From Salinibaculum sp. SYNS191 (GTDB taxonomy: Archaea; Halobacteriota; Halobacteria; Halobacteriales; Haloarculaceae): a stretch of DNA of 64,000 bases. The position numbers were made by a program, and so were the translations under genes. How positions within the stretch are numbered: the first letter of the stretch is position 1; every line of letters starts with the position of its first letter. The notes beneath the pieces were generated by a model. It did not search any database, was not told where the DNA came from, and saw nothing but the letters and a program-made list of their open reading frames with translations. The stretch spans positions 124,001 to 188,000 of the forward strand of contig NZ_CP147838.1 of NCBI RefSeq assembly GCF_037338445.1, in the 5' to 3' direction. This document shows positions 8,418-17,866 of this stretch, in pieces.

Positions 8418-8729
8418 ATGGTCTCCGCTCATCAAGAGCGCGTGGCAGAGTTCGTCGCCACGCACGACCTGGACGCACCGCCGGCCTACCGCCTCCTCGA
8501 CGCGGCCTCGGAACTCGGTGAACTCGCCAAGGAAGTCAACGAGTCGACGGACTACGGCTCGAACCCGGAGGCGGTCGACATCGCAGCGGACGAACTGGGC
8601 GACACGCTCTTTGCACTGCTCGCGCTGGCCGATGCGACGGACACCGATGCGGAGGGGGCACTGGAGACGGCAATCGAGAAGTACGAGGACCGCCTCGCCG
8701 AGCGCGACACCGCTGCGAGCGGTGAGTGA
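8418..8729 (+). CDS. MazG-like nucleotide pyrophosphohydrolase
   Basis: A 103-aa all-alpha NTP pyrophosphatase. The metal-binding pattern is present: ASELGELAKEV (ExxE) and, downstream, DELGDTLFALLALAD (ExxD). Such proteins hydrolyse (d)NTPs or modified nucleotides. The ATG at 8418 is chosen over a GTG at 8370 because the GTG version adds residues unlike the family. It converges on dnaJ, with 15 nt between stops. Confidence 0.85.
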   Translation: MVSAHQERVAEFVATHDLDAPPAYRLLDAASELGELAKEVNESTDYGSNPEAVDIAADELGDTLFALLALADATDTDAEGALETAIEKYEDRLAERDTAASGE

Positions 8730-8744
8730 GGGGCGCGTGGCCCG

Positions 8745-9899
8745 CTACAGCGAGTCGCGAATCTTGTCGAAGAAGCCCTGTTCGACCTCGATTTCCTCAC
8801 CGCCGGCCTCGGCGAACTGTTCCAGCGCCTCCTTCTGGTCGGCGTTCAGCGACTCCGGCGTGACGACCTGGACCTGGACGTAGAGGTTGCCCTGCCCCCG
8901 GCGCTGGAGTCGCGGCATCCCCTTCTTTCGCAGGCGGAACTGCTCGCCGCTCTGGGTGCCGTCTGGAATCTCCAGTTCGACCGTGCCGTCGAGCGTGTCT
9001 ATCTGGATGGTGTCGCCGAAGACGGCCTGGGGGAAGGAGATGGGTGCGTTCGTGTAGAGGTCGTCGCCCTCCCGCTCGAAGTCGGGGTGGTCCGCGACCG
9101 AAATCTCCACCAGCAGGTCGCCGTTGCGCGCGCCGCGCTCGCCGGGCGCGCCCTCGCCGTCCATCCGCAGCGTCTGGCCGTCGCGGATACCCGCCGGAAC
9201 CTCGACGGTCAGCGTCGCGTCTGCGCGGACGACGCCGTTTCCGCCGCAGGTCGAACAGGTCTCCTCGTAAATGGTTCCCTCGCCCTCACAGCGCCGGCAG
9301 GTCTGCCGGGACTGCATCCGGCCGAAGGGCGTCTGCTGGACCGTCGTGGTCTGTCCCTGCCCGTTGCACTCTGGGCAGGTCTGTGAGTCGGTCCCCGGCG
9401 GGTGGCCGCGGCCGTCGCAGTCGCTGCACTGTTCTGGGCGGCGCACGTCCATCTGCTTCTCGACGCCGTGGTAGGCCTCTTCGAGGTCGATTTCGAGGCT
9501 CGTCTTGAGGTCCTGGCCCTGCCGCGGGCGGTTGCGCCCCCCGCCGCCACCGCCGCCGAAGAACTGGTCGAAGATGTCCTGCATGTCGCCGAAGGGGCCA
9601 CCGCCGCCCATGCCGCCCATGCCACCCATGCCGCCGGCACCGCCGCGGCCGCTGTCGGTGGCACCGCGCTTCTCGGCCTCGACGAACTGCTCGTGGCCCA
9701 TCTGGTCGTACATCCGGCGCTTCTCGTCGTCGGTCAGGACCTCCTTGGCCGTCTTGGCCTTCTTGAACTTCTCCTCGGCGTCCGGGTCGTCGCTGACGTC
9801 CGGATGGTACTCCCGGACGGCCTCCCGGTACGCCTGCTGTATCTCCTCGTCGGAGGCGTCCCGCGAGACACCGAGTATGTCGTAGAAGTCCTCAGTCAT
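8745..9899 (-). CDS. dnaJ: Chaperone DnaJ (Hsp40)
   Basis: A 384-aa type I J-protein that delivers clients to DnaK and stimulates its ATPase. The J-domain carries HPD at YHPDVSDD (about residue 32). A Gly-rich linker with GGMGGMGGMGG repeats follows, then four zinc-finger motifs (CSDCDGRG, CPECNGQG, CRRCEGEG, CSTCGGNG) around residues 150-215, and the C-terminal substrate-binding beta domain. dnaK and grpE are 2.8 and 7 kb further along on the same strand, each in its own unit. Confidence 0.97.
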   Translation of the reverse strand: MTEDFYDILGVSRDASDEEIQQAYREAVREYHPDVSDDPDAEEKFKKAKTAKEVLTDDEKRRMYDQMGHEQFVEAEKRGATDSGRGGAGGMGGMGGMGGGGPFGDMQDIFDQFFGGGGGGGRNRPRQGQDLKTSLEIDLEEAYHGVEKQMDVRRPEQCSDCDGRGHPPGTDSQTCPECNGQGQTTTVQQTPFGRMQSRQTCRRCEGEGTIYEETCSTCGGNGVVRADATLTVEVPAGIRDGQTLRMDGEGAPGERGARNGDLLVEISVADHPDFEREGDDLYTNAPISFPQAVFGDTIQIDTLDGTVELEIPDGTQSGEQFRLRKKGMPRLQRRGQGNLYVQVQVVTPESLNADQKEALEQFAEAGGEEIEVEQGFFDKIRDSL

Positions 9900-10028
9900 C
9901 AGTTGTCCCGTTGTAATCGATAGGACTACTTGAAAAGTCCGTCTTGGGAAGCCACGATTTCACTTCCGATATCCAACAGGAATCGTCTCCAGCGAACCTT
10001 TTCCTGACCCAGGCCCCAAGACGGTGTC

Positions 10029-11765
10029 ATGGCATCCGCTGACACAGTCCCCGTCGCCGACCTCGCCGACCTCCGCGAGGTGGGGCGACTCGTCGTCTCG
10101 CCCGCCGACCACAGCATCGCCCTCTTTCACCACGAAGGGGAGGTGTACGCCGTCGACAACCGCTGCCCCCACATGGGCTTCCCGCTCTCCGACGGCACCG
10201 TCGAGGACGGCATCCTCACCTGCCACTGGCACCACGCGCGCTTCGAGTTGGCCTGTGGCGACACGTTCGACATCTTCGCGGACGACGTTCAGACCTACCC
10301 GACAGAGGTCGAGGACGGCACGGTCTACGTCGACCCAGACCCGCCGCGGGACGTCGCCCCGGAGACCCACTGGCGCAACCGCCTCGTCGACGGCATGGCC
10401 GAGAACCTCTCGCTGGTCACCGCGAAGGCCGTCATCAACCTCGACGACCTCGGCGAAGGCTTCGCCACGCCGCTCTCGACCGCACTCGACTTCGGCACGA
10501 CCTACCGAGCGTCGGGATGGGGCCGGGGGCTGACCACGCTCGGGACGATGGCGAACCTCTACGACCACCTCGCACACGACGAGAAGCGCCGGGCGATGTA
10601 CGTCGGCGTGAGCGAAGTGGCCGACAACTGCGCCGGTGAACCGCCCCGCTTCGACCAGTACGCACTGGCGAACGAGGAAGTCACGAAAGAGCGCCTGAAG
10701 TCCTGGTTCCGCGAGAACTGCGACGTCCGCGACAGCGACGGCGCAGAGCGCACGCTCCGGACTGCCGTCGCCGCCCTCCCGCCCGAGGACGTCGTGGAGA
10801 TTCTGCTCGCCGCGGCGACGGACCACCTCTACCTCAACGCCAGCCACACGCTGGACTTCGTGAACAAGGCCTGCGAGACGCTGGACCACGTCGGCTGGGA
10901 GAAGGTCCCGGACGTCCTCGCGTCGACAGTCGAGCAGTTCACCGACGCCGCCCGCGCGGAGGAGCGCTCGGAGTGGCGCCAACCCGTCGACGTCGCCGCG
11001 CTCGTCTTCGACGCCCACGACTCGCTGAACGACCTCGTCGCGGCCGGCGAGGGCGAGACCTGGGCGCGACCCGACGGCTTCGTGGACACGCTGCTCGGTG
11101 ACGACCCCGAGACAATCATGGACGCCGTCGAGGGGGGCATCCGCGACGGCGCGAGCGCCGAACAACTCACCGACGCCGTCGCCCGCGCAGCCACGCGGCG
11201 CGTCGCCCACTTCGGCACCAGCAACGAGTTCCGCGACTGGAACACCGTCCACCACACCTTCACGTACGCCAACGCCGGCCACGAACTCGCCCGCCGGACC
11301 GACGCAATCGAGGCGTACAGGCCCGCACTCGACGGGGCGATGAGCGTCTACCTCGACCGCTTCCTGAACCAGCCCGCTGCGCCGATTCCGGACCCCGACG
11401 GGTCCGACCGCAGCCCCGAACGCATCCGGACCGAGTTGCTGGACAGCTTCGACGAACAGGGCCGCGTCGACGAGGCGGGCGCGCTCGTTGCCGAGCACTT
11501 CGCCGCCGGTGGCGACTCGCCCGACCTGATTCAGACGCTCGGGAAAGTGCTCCTCCGGGAGGACCCCCAGTTCCACACGCTCCAGAACGTCGAGGCGGCG
11601 GTCCGGCGGTTCGAACGTGCCGACAGCGAGGCGGCGCGGCGGCTCCCCCTGATTGCCACCGCGCGGTACATGGCGGCGCACTTCCCGACCCGTCGGGCCA
11701 GCGAGCAGACGTTCAGCATCGCCAGTCGCCTCCACCGCGGCGAGGCGATTCACGAGGATGACTGA
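10029..11765 (+). CDS. Rieske [2Fe-2S] protein fused to a long alpha-helical domain
   Basis: A 578-aa protein. Residues 1-105 form a ferredoxin-type Rieske domain with cluster ligands C46/H48 (CPHMG) and C65/H68 (CHWHHARF). From about residue 115 to the end there is a large helical region without membrane segments, containing His-rich stretches (DHLYLNASHTLDFVNKACE, DWNTVHHTFTYANAGHEL) that could bind metal. I know of no characterised function for this architecture. There is no signal peptide, so it is probably cytoplasmic. A CCTTTTCC box about 30 nt upstream supports the start. Confidence 0.85.
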   Translation: MASADTVPVADLADLREVGRLVVSPADHSIALFHHEGEVYAVDNRCPHMGFPLSDGTVEDGILTCHWHHARFELACGDTFDIFADDVQTYPTEVEDGTVYVDPDPPRDVAPETHWRNRLVDGMAENLSLVTAKAVINLDDLGEGFATPLSTALDFGTTYRASGWGRGLTTLGTMANLYDHLAHDEKRRAMYVGVSEVADNCAGEPPRFDQYALANEEVTKERLKSWFRENCDVRDSDGAERTLRTAVAALPPEDVVEILLAAATDHLYLNASHTLDFVNKACETLDHVGWEKVPDVLASTVEQFTDAARAEERSEWRQPVDVAALVFDAHDSLNDLVAAGEGETWARPDGFVDTLLGDDPETIMDAVEGGIRDGASAEQLTDAVARAATRRVAHFGTSNEFRDWNTVHHTFTYANAGHELARRTDAIEAYRPALDGAMSVYLDRFLNQPAAPIPDPDGSDRSPERIRTELLDSFDEQGRVDEAGALVAEHFAAGGDSPDLIQTLGKVLLREDPQFHTLQNVEAAVRRFERADSEAARRLPLIATARYMAAHFPTRRASEQTFSIASRLHRGEAIHEDD

Positions 11766-11805
11766 GTCCCGCCGCCGCGGTGACTGTCATGTGTCACCAG
11801 TCGGG

Positions 11806-11812
11806 TTTTATT
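11806..11812 (+). promoter_or_regulatory. TATA box for the HpcH/HpaI aldolase gene
   Basis: TTTTATT is centred 28 nt before the ATG at 11837, indicating a leaderless transcript for the aldolase gene independent of the Rieske gene upstream. Confidence 0.6.
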
Positions 11813-11836
11813 GACGATAGTGATGAACGTTAGCAC

Positions 11837-12631
11837 ATGGCGAATCAACAACAGCAGAACGGACTCAGAGAGCAGATGGAATCGGGTGAGGTCGCCCTGG
11901 GCGTCCTCGATTCGACGTACAGTCCGACGCTCGTCGAGGTCTGTGGCGAGATGGGACTGGATTTCGTCTGGCTCGACTTCGAACACGGCGGCCCCGACCC
12001 GTGGGACGCGCCGACGATCGAGGACCTGCTCCGTGCCGCCGAGCGCACCGGGACCGAGCTGCTGGTCCGCCTGCCCGACACGGACCCGACGCTGGTTCGG
12101 AAGGCGCTGGACGTCGGCGTCCGGACGCTGTTCCTGCCCCGCGTCGAAACAGCCGAGGAGGTCGAGGAAGCCGTCAGGTCCGCCCGGTTCACCTACGACG
12201 GGGACCCTGGCGACCGTGGCCTCGCTGCGCCGCGGGCCCGCCGCTGGGGGCTGCGCGAAGACTACGTCGAGCGGGAGGACCGGGAGACGATGGTCGGGAC
12301 CACCGTCGAGACCCGGGAAGCCGTCGAGAACATCGAGGAAATCCTGGCGGTACCCGACCTCGGGTTCGTCTTCATCGGACCGCTGGACCTGTCCGTCTCC
12401 CTGGGCCACCCCGGCGAACTGGACCACCCCGACGTAGAGGAGGCCGTCGAGACGGTCCGCTCCGCGGCCGTCGACGCCGGCGTCCCTGTCGGTGGTCTCG
12501 GATTCGGGATGGACGACGTCAACCAGAAGGTCGAGGACGGGTACCAGATGCTCCACCTCGGGAGCACCACCGGCGCGCTGCAGACGGCCGTGAACGACTG
12601 GCTGGACGACTACGAACACGAGCGGGACTGA
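11837..12631 (+). CDS. HpcH/HpaI family aldolase
   Basis: A 264-aa class II pyruvate aldolase of the 2,4-dihydroxyhept-2-ene-1,7-dioate aldolase type, which cleaves 2-keto-4-hydroxy acids using a divalent metal. Family motifs are LDFVWLDFEHG (catalytic His region), VGVRTLFLPRVETAEE (metal Glu), and FVFIGPLDLSVSLG (metal Asp). A short Gln-rich N-terminus precedes the barrel. The physiological substrate is uncertain; catabolic or promiscuous roles are both known in the family. It converges on dnaK. Confidence 0.9.
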   Translation: MANQQQQNGLREQMESGEVALGVLDSTYSPTLVEVCGEMGLDFVWLDFEHGGPDPWDAPTIEDLLRAAERTGTELLVRLPDTDPTLVRKALDVGVRTLFLPRVETAEEVEEAVRSARFTYDGDPGDRGLAAPRARRWGLREDYVEREDRETMVGTTVETREAVENIEEILAVPDLGFVFIGPLDLSVSLGHPGELDHPDVEEAVETVRSAAVDAGVPVGGLGFGMDDVNQKVEDGYQMLHLGSTTGALQTAVNDWLDDYEHERD

Positions 12632-12707
12632 CGCACGCTCGGCGCTAGGTGGCTATCGGCCGTGAAAATACGAGAGAGAAAGTCGTCGGCGGAGAAGTCC
12701 AGGTGGC

Positions 12708-14621
12708 TTATTCGTCGTCGTCTTCGTCCACGTCCTCGAAGTCGGCGTCGACGTACTCCTCGTCGGCACCGCCTGCACCGGCACCCGCTGCGCCGGCACC
12801 CGGACCTGCGCCCGCGCCGGGACCAGCGCCGGCGGCACCAGCGCCCGCTGCGCCGGCACCGGCAGCCCCTTCGGCGGCCTGCTGCTGATAGACCTGCTTG
12901 CCGATCTCCTGGAGTTCCTCGGCGAGGTACTCTGTGGCGGCCTCTATCTCCTCGCGGTCGGCGTCCTCGTCTTCCAGCACTTCCTCGACCTCGGAGATGG
13001 CGTCCTCGATCTGCTCGCGGAGGTCGTCGTCGACCTGCTCCTCGTTCTCGTCGAGCAGCGTGTTCGCGCGCTGGACCGTGGACTCGGCCTCGTTGCGGGC
13101 CTCGATGCGCTTGCGGCGCTTCTCGTCTTCCTCGGCGTGTTCCTCGGCCTCCTCTTTCATCTGGTCTATCTGCTCGTCGGAGAGGCCGGCACCGCCCTCG
13201 ATGGTGATGTTCTCCTTGTTGCCCGAGCCCTTGTCCTCGGCAGAGACGTTCACGATGCCGTTCTCGTCGAGTTCGAACGTGACCTCGATCTGCGGGACGC
13301 CGGCGGGTGACGGCGGAATGCCCGTCAGGGCGAACTCGCCGAGGAGTTCGTTCTGCTCGGCCAGTTCGCGCTCGCCCTGGAAGACGCGAATCTGGACCTG
13401 CGTCTGGTTGTCCTGGGCGGTCGTGAATATCTTCGACTCCTCGGTCGGGATGGTCGTGTTCTTCTCGATGAGGCGCTCGAACAGGCCGCCCTTGACCTCG
13501 ACGCCGAGCGACAGCGGCGTCACGTCGACGAGCACGATGTCGTCGACGTCACCCGAGAGGACACCGCCCTGGATGGCCGCACCCAGCGCGACTGCTTCGT
13601 CCGGGTTGACGTTCTTCTTGGGCTCCTGGCCGGTCAGTTCGTCGACCTTCTCCTGGACCATCGGCATGCGCGTCGACCCGCCGACGAGGATGACCTCGTC
13701 GATGTCCGACTTCGAGTAGCCGGCGTCTTCCAGTGCCTGCTCGGTCGGGCCGACGGTCCGCTCGACGAGGTCGCTGGTCAGCGACTCGAACTTCGCGCGG
13801 GTGATGGAGGCTTCGAGGTCCTTCGGGCCGTCCTCGTCGGAGGCGATGAACGGGAGCGTGACGTTGGACTCCTTGCGGTTCGAGAGCTCGATTTTCGCCT
13901 CCTCGGCGGCCTCTGTCAGGCGCTGGAGGGCCTGGCGGTCCTCGCGGAGGTCGATGCCGTACTCGTCCTCGAAGTCGTCGGCCAGGTAGTCGATGATGGC
14001 GTGGTCCCAGTCGTCGCCGCCCAGTTCGTTGTCACCGTTGGTCGCGACCACCTCGTAGACGCCGCCGCCGAGTTCGAGGATGGAGACGTCGAAGGTGCCC
14101 CCGCCCAGGTCGTAGACGAGGACGGTCTGGTCGGACTCGTCGTCGAGGCCGTATGCCATCGCCGCGGCCGTCGGCTCGTTGATGATGCGCTCGACCTCGA
14201 AGCCGGCGATTTCACCGGCGTCCTTGGTCGCCTGGCGCTGCCGGTCTGAAAAGTACGCCGGCACCGTGATGACCGCCTTCTCGACGTCGTCACCGAGGTA
14301 GTCCTCGGCGTCGCGTTTTATCTTCTGGAGAATCATCGCCGAGACCTGCTCGGGCGTGTACTCCTCGCCGTCGAGTGCGACCGTGTAGTCGTCCTCGCCC
14401 ATGTGGCGCTTGATGGACTCGACGGTGTTCTCGGGGTTCTGGACGGCCTGGTTCTTCGCGGGCTTGCCGACCAGTTGCTCGCCGTCGCTGAAGGCGACCG
14501 CCGAAGGTGTCGTCCGGTCACCCTCTCCGTTGACGATGATTTCCGGGTCGCCACCCTCCATGACCGCGAACGCGCTGTTCGTGGTCCCGAGGTCGATTCC
14601 AAGAATCTTGTTACTCGCCAT
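12708..14621 (-). CDS. dnaK: Chaperone DnaK (Hsp70)
   Basis: A 637-aa Hsp70 chaperone. The N-terminal ATPase has [32 protein letters not shown] and [19 protein letters not shown]; the peptide-binding domain includes [13 protein letters not shown]. The C-terminal lid ends in a long Gly/Ala/Pro low-complexity tail (about residues 580-620) and a very acidic terminus (DVDEDDDE). The family length is 600-640. The promoter lies immediately upstream. Haloarchaeal Hsp70 is thought to have come from bacteria by transfer, together with DnaJ and GrpE. Confidence 0.98.
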   Translation of the reverse strand: MASNKILGIDLGTTNSAFAVMEGGDPEIIVNGEGDRTTPSAVAFSDGEQLVGKPAKNQAVQNPENTVESIKRHMGEDDYTVALDGEEYTPEQVSAMILQKIKRDAEDYLGDDVEKAVITVPAYFSDRQRQATKDAGEIAGFEVERIINEPTAAAMAYGLDDESDQTVLVYDLGGGTFDVSILELGGGVYEVVATNGDNELGGDDWDHAIIDYLADDFEDEYGIDLREDRQALQRLTEAAEEAKIELSNRKESNVTLPFIASDEDGPKDLEASITRAKFESLTSDLVERTVGPTEQALEDAGYSKSDIDEVILVGGSTRMPMVQEKVDELTGQEPKKNVNPDEAVALGAAIQGGVLSGDVDDIVLVDVTPLSLGVEVKGGLFERLIEKNTTIPTEESKIFTTAQDNQTQVQIRVFQGERELAEQNELLGEFALTGIPPSPAGVPQIEVTFELDENGIVNVSAEDKGSGNKENITIEGGAGLSDEQIDQMKEEAEEHAEEDEKRRKRIEARNEAESTVQRANTLLDENEEQVDDDLREQIEDAISEVEEVLEDEDADREEIEAATEYLAEELQEIGKQVYQQQAAEGAAGAGAAGAGAAGAGPGAGAGPGAGAAGAGAGGADEEYVDADFEDVDEDDDE

Positions 14622-14650
14622 TCTTGTCCGTCTATACCCGTCTGCGCCGG

Positions 14651-14659
14651 TTAAAAGTT
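14651..14659 (-). promoter_or_regulatory. TATA-like box for dnaK
   Basis: On the minus strand the sequence reads AACTTTTAA about 30-35 nt upstream of the dnaK ATG. A second AT-rich element at 14739-14747 (ATATAAG on the plus strand) has no start codon at leaderless spacing on either strand and is left unassigned. Confidence 0.5.
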
Positions 14660-14836
14660 GCTAGATGAACTGAGTGTCCGTCGACGGTGTCCCGGCCACT
14701 GCCGGTGGTTTTCCGGGCCTGCGAGGGCTCTGACCACATCATATAAGTTGACCGCAAATCGACCGCTTCTCGGCCGGCCACAGAGCGCTCGGCTGGCGGT
14801 AGGTGCCTCTAAATGCGACCCGGCCCGAGCAGTGGT

Positions 14837-15307
14837 ATGGACGTCGTCGACGACTACATCGACGAGGAGCTGTTCACCGCCTTCCACGACACGATGCCGC
14901 AGGTCTGCGTCGAGGTGGTCCTGGTCCACGACGGCGGCGTGCTCGTGGCCAGGCGAGCCAACGAGCCGGTGAAAGACGAGTGGTTCTGGCCGGGGAGTCG
15001 CCTCTACAAGGGTGAGAGGCTGGAGGCGGCCGCACGGCGGGTCGCCCGAGACGAACTCGGCGTCGACGTGACCGTCGCGGAGACGCTGGGCGTCGAGGAA
15101 CACTTCTGGGACCGGAGCGCGCTCGGTGAGGACGTCTCACGGCACACCGTCAACGTCGTCTTCCGCGTGTGGCCGACCGACGGGGAGCCGTCCATCTCGC
15201 TCGACGACCAGCACACGGACTACGAGTTCGTCGCCGAACCCGACGAGCGCCACCACGAGATGGTCCACCGGTACTTCGACGCGTACGACCTGCCGGGGAC
15301 CAGGTAG
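14837..15307 (+). CDS. Nudix hydrolase, GDP-mannose mannosyl hydrolase-like
   Basis: A 156-aa protein. The Nudix region reads FWPGSRLYKGERLEAAARR followed by VARDELGVDV, close to the altered Nudix motif of GDP-mannose mannosyl hydrolases in which the first glutamate is displaced. These enzymes cleave the glycosidic bond of GDP-sugars. The N-terminus (VCVEVVLVHDGGVLVARRAN) and the late HYEFVAEPDERHHEMVHRY-like region fit the fold. An ATG at 14813 is also possible. It diverges from dnaK. Confidence 0.82.
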   Translation: MDVVDDYIDEELFTAFHDTMPQVCVEVVLVHDGGVLVARRANEPVKDEWFWPGSRLYKGERLEAAARRVARDELGVDVTVAETLGVEEHFWDRSALGEDVSRHTVNVVFRVWPTDGEPSISLDDQHTDYEFVAEPDERHHEMVHRYFDAYDLPGTR

Positions 15308-15310
15308 CAG

Positions 15311-15694
15311 TCAGTCCGACCCGCCCGACCGCGCCGGCGGGTCCACCGAGACCACGTGACCGAGCGTGTCGCGGTTGTCGGCGACCAGCCGGTACGCGCG
15401 CTCGCGGAGGCCGCCGTACTCGTCGAACTGCCGCAGGAACTCCACGACCGGGCGGACGTCGCCGCCGACACCCGAGTGCAGGAACGCCTCCTCGATGGAC
15501 TCCCCACAGGAGTACACCTCGTCGTCGGTGACGAGGTGAGCACAGTCCTCGTAGTCGTCGGGCAGTCGCTCGCGCAGGTCGTCGGTCAGTTCGGAGAAGC
15601 CGACCAGGTCGACCTCCGAGCGGTCCGCGATGCGGTAGGCCCACCACGTGCAAAAGCCACAGTCGTCGTCGTAGACGAGCGTCGAGTCGCTCAT
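15311..15694 (-). CDS. DCC-family thiol-disulfide oxidoreductase (DUF393)
   Basis: A 127-aa protein with the family-defining DDCGFCTWWA motif (CxxC) at residues 10-19, in the thioredoxin-like DCC family named after its Asp-Cys-Cys signature. A second family motif, DEVYSCGESIEEAFLHSGV, lies mid-protein. The redox partner is unknown. It is convergent with the Nudix gene, with three nt between stops. Confidence 0.85.
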   Translation of the reverse strand: MSDSTLVYDDDCGFCTWWAYRIADRSEVDLVGFSELTDDLRERLPDDYEDCAHLVTDDEVYSCGESIEEAFLHSGVGGDVRPVVEFLRQFDEYGGLRERAYRLVADNRDTLGHVVSVDPPARSGGSD

Positions 15695-15721
15695 GTCCCC
15701 CGCTGTGACCGCCAGGCCCGT

Positions 15722-17026
15722 TTAGGTTCCGCTCCCGGCGAGGGCCGCCCCGACGACCAGCAACGGGACGCCGAGAGCCGCCAGCCAGAGCGCGTCGCCG
15801 AGCGCGAGCACGACCCTAAATCCCAGCCCGAAGACCTGGTACGTGTCCACCAGCGGCGTCGTGGCCCCGAGCGCCAGCACGACACCAGCGGCTGCCGTCG
15901 CGACGCCGAGTCGCCGCTGCCCCCGGCGGAGCGCGAAGCCGGCGGGGAGAAAGGCGAAGACGGCCGTGAGCAACGCGAGCCGCGGGCCGAGACCGAACCA
16001 GGGCACGCGTCCGTAGAACAGGACGGACCCGGCGGCGACGGCGACGGCGGCGACTGCGGCTCCGAGCACCGCGACAGCGAGCGCCCGGCCGTACGTCCAG
16101 CGAACCGGTCCGGTACCGACGAGAACGGCTCCGAGGCCGACCGCGGTGACGCTCACGCCGAACAGGACAGGGAGGCCCGTCCCGAAGACGGAGAGGACCC
16201 GTCCCGCGAACGAGAGCCCAACGCCGGCGACGCCAGCGAGAAGCAGCGACCGCCCGGGCCGGGCGCGAATCGCGCCGAGGACGCCGTCGAGTTCGGGCAA
16301 CAGGCGGCCGGCACCGACGACCAGTACCGCGACGACGGCGGCGGGGAGAGCGACGCCGAGGAGCGCGTTCTGGACCACCACCGGCCCGACGACGGCGGCG
16401 ATGGAGAGCCAGCTCAAGAGGAATCCCAGCGTCGCGCTCTCCGGAACGAACGTCACGAAGCCACCCCGGTCGAAGTCTGTGAGCGTCATGCGGACCCCGT
16501 CGTCCGAGACAGTGCTGCCAGGCACGCTCGCGGCGACGCGGGTCCCCTCGGGCGCGACGACGACCAGCCGGTCGGCACCGAGGCCGTCGAGGTTTCGGTA
16601 GCCGAAACTGCGGGTGAATTCGCCCGAGCGGAGCGTTCCGCCGACCCCCCGCTCCGCGAAGTCCGGCCGGCGGAACGTCATAGTCAGCACGCCATCGGCC
16701 GAGACGTTCGCAGCCACGAAGTCGGCGTTCCGCAACGCGGTCCGCGTCGCCTCGGTCAGTAGCGTGGCGTTGCTCCGGAGGCGGTCGACGGCCGGGGAGG
16801 GTGCGAGGTCGTTGCGGACGACCCACGTCGCCGTCCCGTTCTCGGCGACGGTCACCGTCGCGGTGCTGCGGTCGACGGTGACGTCGACGCCGTGGTACTC
16901 GGCGTGTCTCTCGAAGGTGTCGCCACAGGCGTCACAGACCGGTTCGGGCGGCGGCGCTGCTGCCGCGGGAGCGACGAGCGCGAGTGCAACGGCTGTGAGG
17001 AGGAGAGCGCGGGTTCGGGGGACCAT
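15722..17026 (-). CDS. Exported haloarchaeal membrane protein, 434 aa
   Basis: An N-terminal signal peptide (LLLTAVALALVAPAAAA) is followed by CDAC near residues 32-35 and an extracellular beta-rich region to about residue 190 (NGTATWVVRNDL, GFVTFVPESATLG). Roughly seven to eight transmembrane helices follow to the C-terminus. This is the layout of haloarchaeal DUF4129/DUF7345-type surface-plus-membrane proteins, but I cannot assign a function. It lies between the DCC gene and grpE on the same strand, 27 and 48 nt away, so co-transcription with grpE is possible. Confidence 0.7.
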   Translation of the reverse strand: MVPRTRALLLTAVALALVAPAAAAPPPEPVCDACGDTFERHAEYHGVDVTVDRSTATVTVAENGTATWVVRNDLAPSPAVDRLRSNATLLTEATRTALRNADFVAANVSADGVLTMTFRRPDFAERGVGGTLRSGEFTRSFGYRNLDGLGADRLVVVAPEGTRVAASVPGSTVSDDGVRMTLTDFDRGGFVTFVPESATLGFLLSWLSIAAVVGPVVVQNALLGVALPAAVVAVLVVGAGRLLPELDGVLGAIRARPGRSLLLAGVAGVGLSFAGRVLSVFGTGLPVLFGVSVTAVGLGAVLVGTGPVRWTYGRALAVAVLGAAVAAVAVAAGSVLFYGRVPWFGLGPRLALLTAVFAFLPAGFALRRGQRRLGVATAAAGVVLALGATTPLVDTYQVFGLGFRVVLALGDALWLAALGVPLLVVGAALAGSGT

Positions 17027-17074
17027 ACGCCGAGCCTACTCACCCCGTGACAAAAATCCTTCACCCTGAGGGGG

Positions 17075-17788
17075 CTACTCGTCGGCCTTCGAGCCGTCGC
17101 TGACGGCCACCTGCGCGGTGCGGATGACCTTCCCCGCCATCTCGTAGCCCGGCCGGTGGACCTGCGCGACGGTGTCGGCGGGCTGTTCGGAGGGGACCGT
17201 CGCCAGCGCCTCGTGACGCTGTGGGTCGACGTCGTCGCCCGGTTCCGGTTCGATGCGCTCGACGTTCTCCCTGTCGAGTTCGTCGTCGAACTGCCGCAGG
17301 GTGGACTCGACGCCGCCGCGGATGTCCGCGCCCTCCTCCTGGTCGAGCGCTCGCTGGAGGTTGTCGCGGACGTCCACGAGGCGCGCGACGAGGTCCTCGG
17401 TGGCGCGCTGTTTCTCCTCCTCCATGCGCTTTTTCTGTCGTTTCTTGTAGTTCTGGAACTCCGCCTGCTTGCGCTTCAGGCGGGATTCGAGGTCCGACAC
17501 CTCGTCCTCGCGCTCGGCCAGGCTCTCCTCCATCGTCTCGACGCGCTCGCGGAGAGCGGCGAGTTCGGCGGCTATCTCCGCCGGGTCCGAGTCCGCGACG
17601 CGCTCGACGAGCGACTCGTCGACATCCTCGTCCGCTGCCGCGATGTCGTCAAGCAGTTCGTCGGCGTCGCCGGCGGGTTCCTCGGCGATGTCGTCGAGGT
17701 CCGCATCGGTCGCCTGCTGGTCGTCGGCGGCGGCCTCGCCGTCGCCGTCCGACGCTGCCTGCGGGTCCGTCGCGTCCTGCTCGGTCAT
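17075..17788 (-). CDS. grpE: Nucleotide exchange factor GrpE
   Basis: A 237-aa GrpE, the exchange factor for DnaK. A very acidic, disordered N-terminus of about 95 residues precedes a long coiled coil (LRERVETMEESLAERE to KRKQAEFQNYKKRQKKRMEE) and the C-terminal beta domain with HEALATVPSEQPADTVAQV and GYEMAGKVIRTAQVAV. The ATG at 17788 is set by a TATA box 27 nt upstream; the longer frame to 17968 reads into the divergent gene. Confidence 0.95.
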   Translation of the reverse strand: MTEQDATDPQAASDGDGEAAADDQQATDADLDDIAEEPAGDADELLDDIAAADEDVDESLVERVADSDPAEIAAELAALRERVETMEESLAEREDEVSDLESRLKRKQAEFQNYKKRQKKRMEEEKQRATEDLVARLVDVRDNLQRALDQEEGADIRGGVESTLRQFDDELDRENVERIEPEPGDDVDPQRHEALATVPSEQPADTVAQVHRPGYEMAGKVIRTAQVAVSDGSKADE

Positions 17789-17810
17789 ACGCGATGGATG
17801 GCGTCTCGCG

Positions 17811-17820
17811 GATAAAAGGG
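17811..17820 (-). promoter_or_regulatory. TATA box for grpE
   Basis: CCCTTTTATC on the minus strand, centred 27 nt upstream of the ATG at 17788. It supports a leaderless grpE transcript separate from dnaK. Confidence 0.6.
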
Positions 17821-17866
17821 TTGAGAAAGGCGGTAGCTTCTTGCCCGCCCGGGGTCGACACCCGCC

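Noticed and set aside
9590..9650. Short tandem repeats in dnaJ
   Set aside because: They encode the Gly/Met-rich linker after the J-domain (GGMGG units), a normal family feature.
12760..12870. Repeats in the GCC/GGC-rich 3' part of dnaK
   Set aside because: They encode the Gly/Ala/Pro tail typical of haloarchaeal DnaK, not a separate repeat element.
14739..14747. TATA-like ATATAAG between dnaK and the Nudix gene
   Set aside because: No start codon lies at leaderless spacing on either strand and closer elements exist for dnaK, so it was not assigned.
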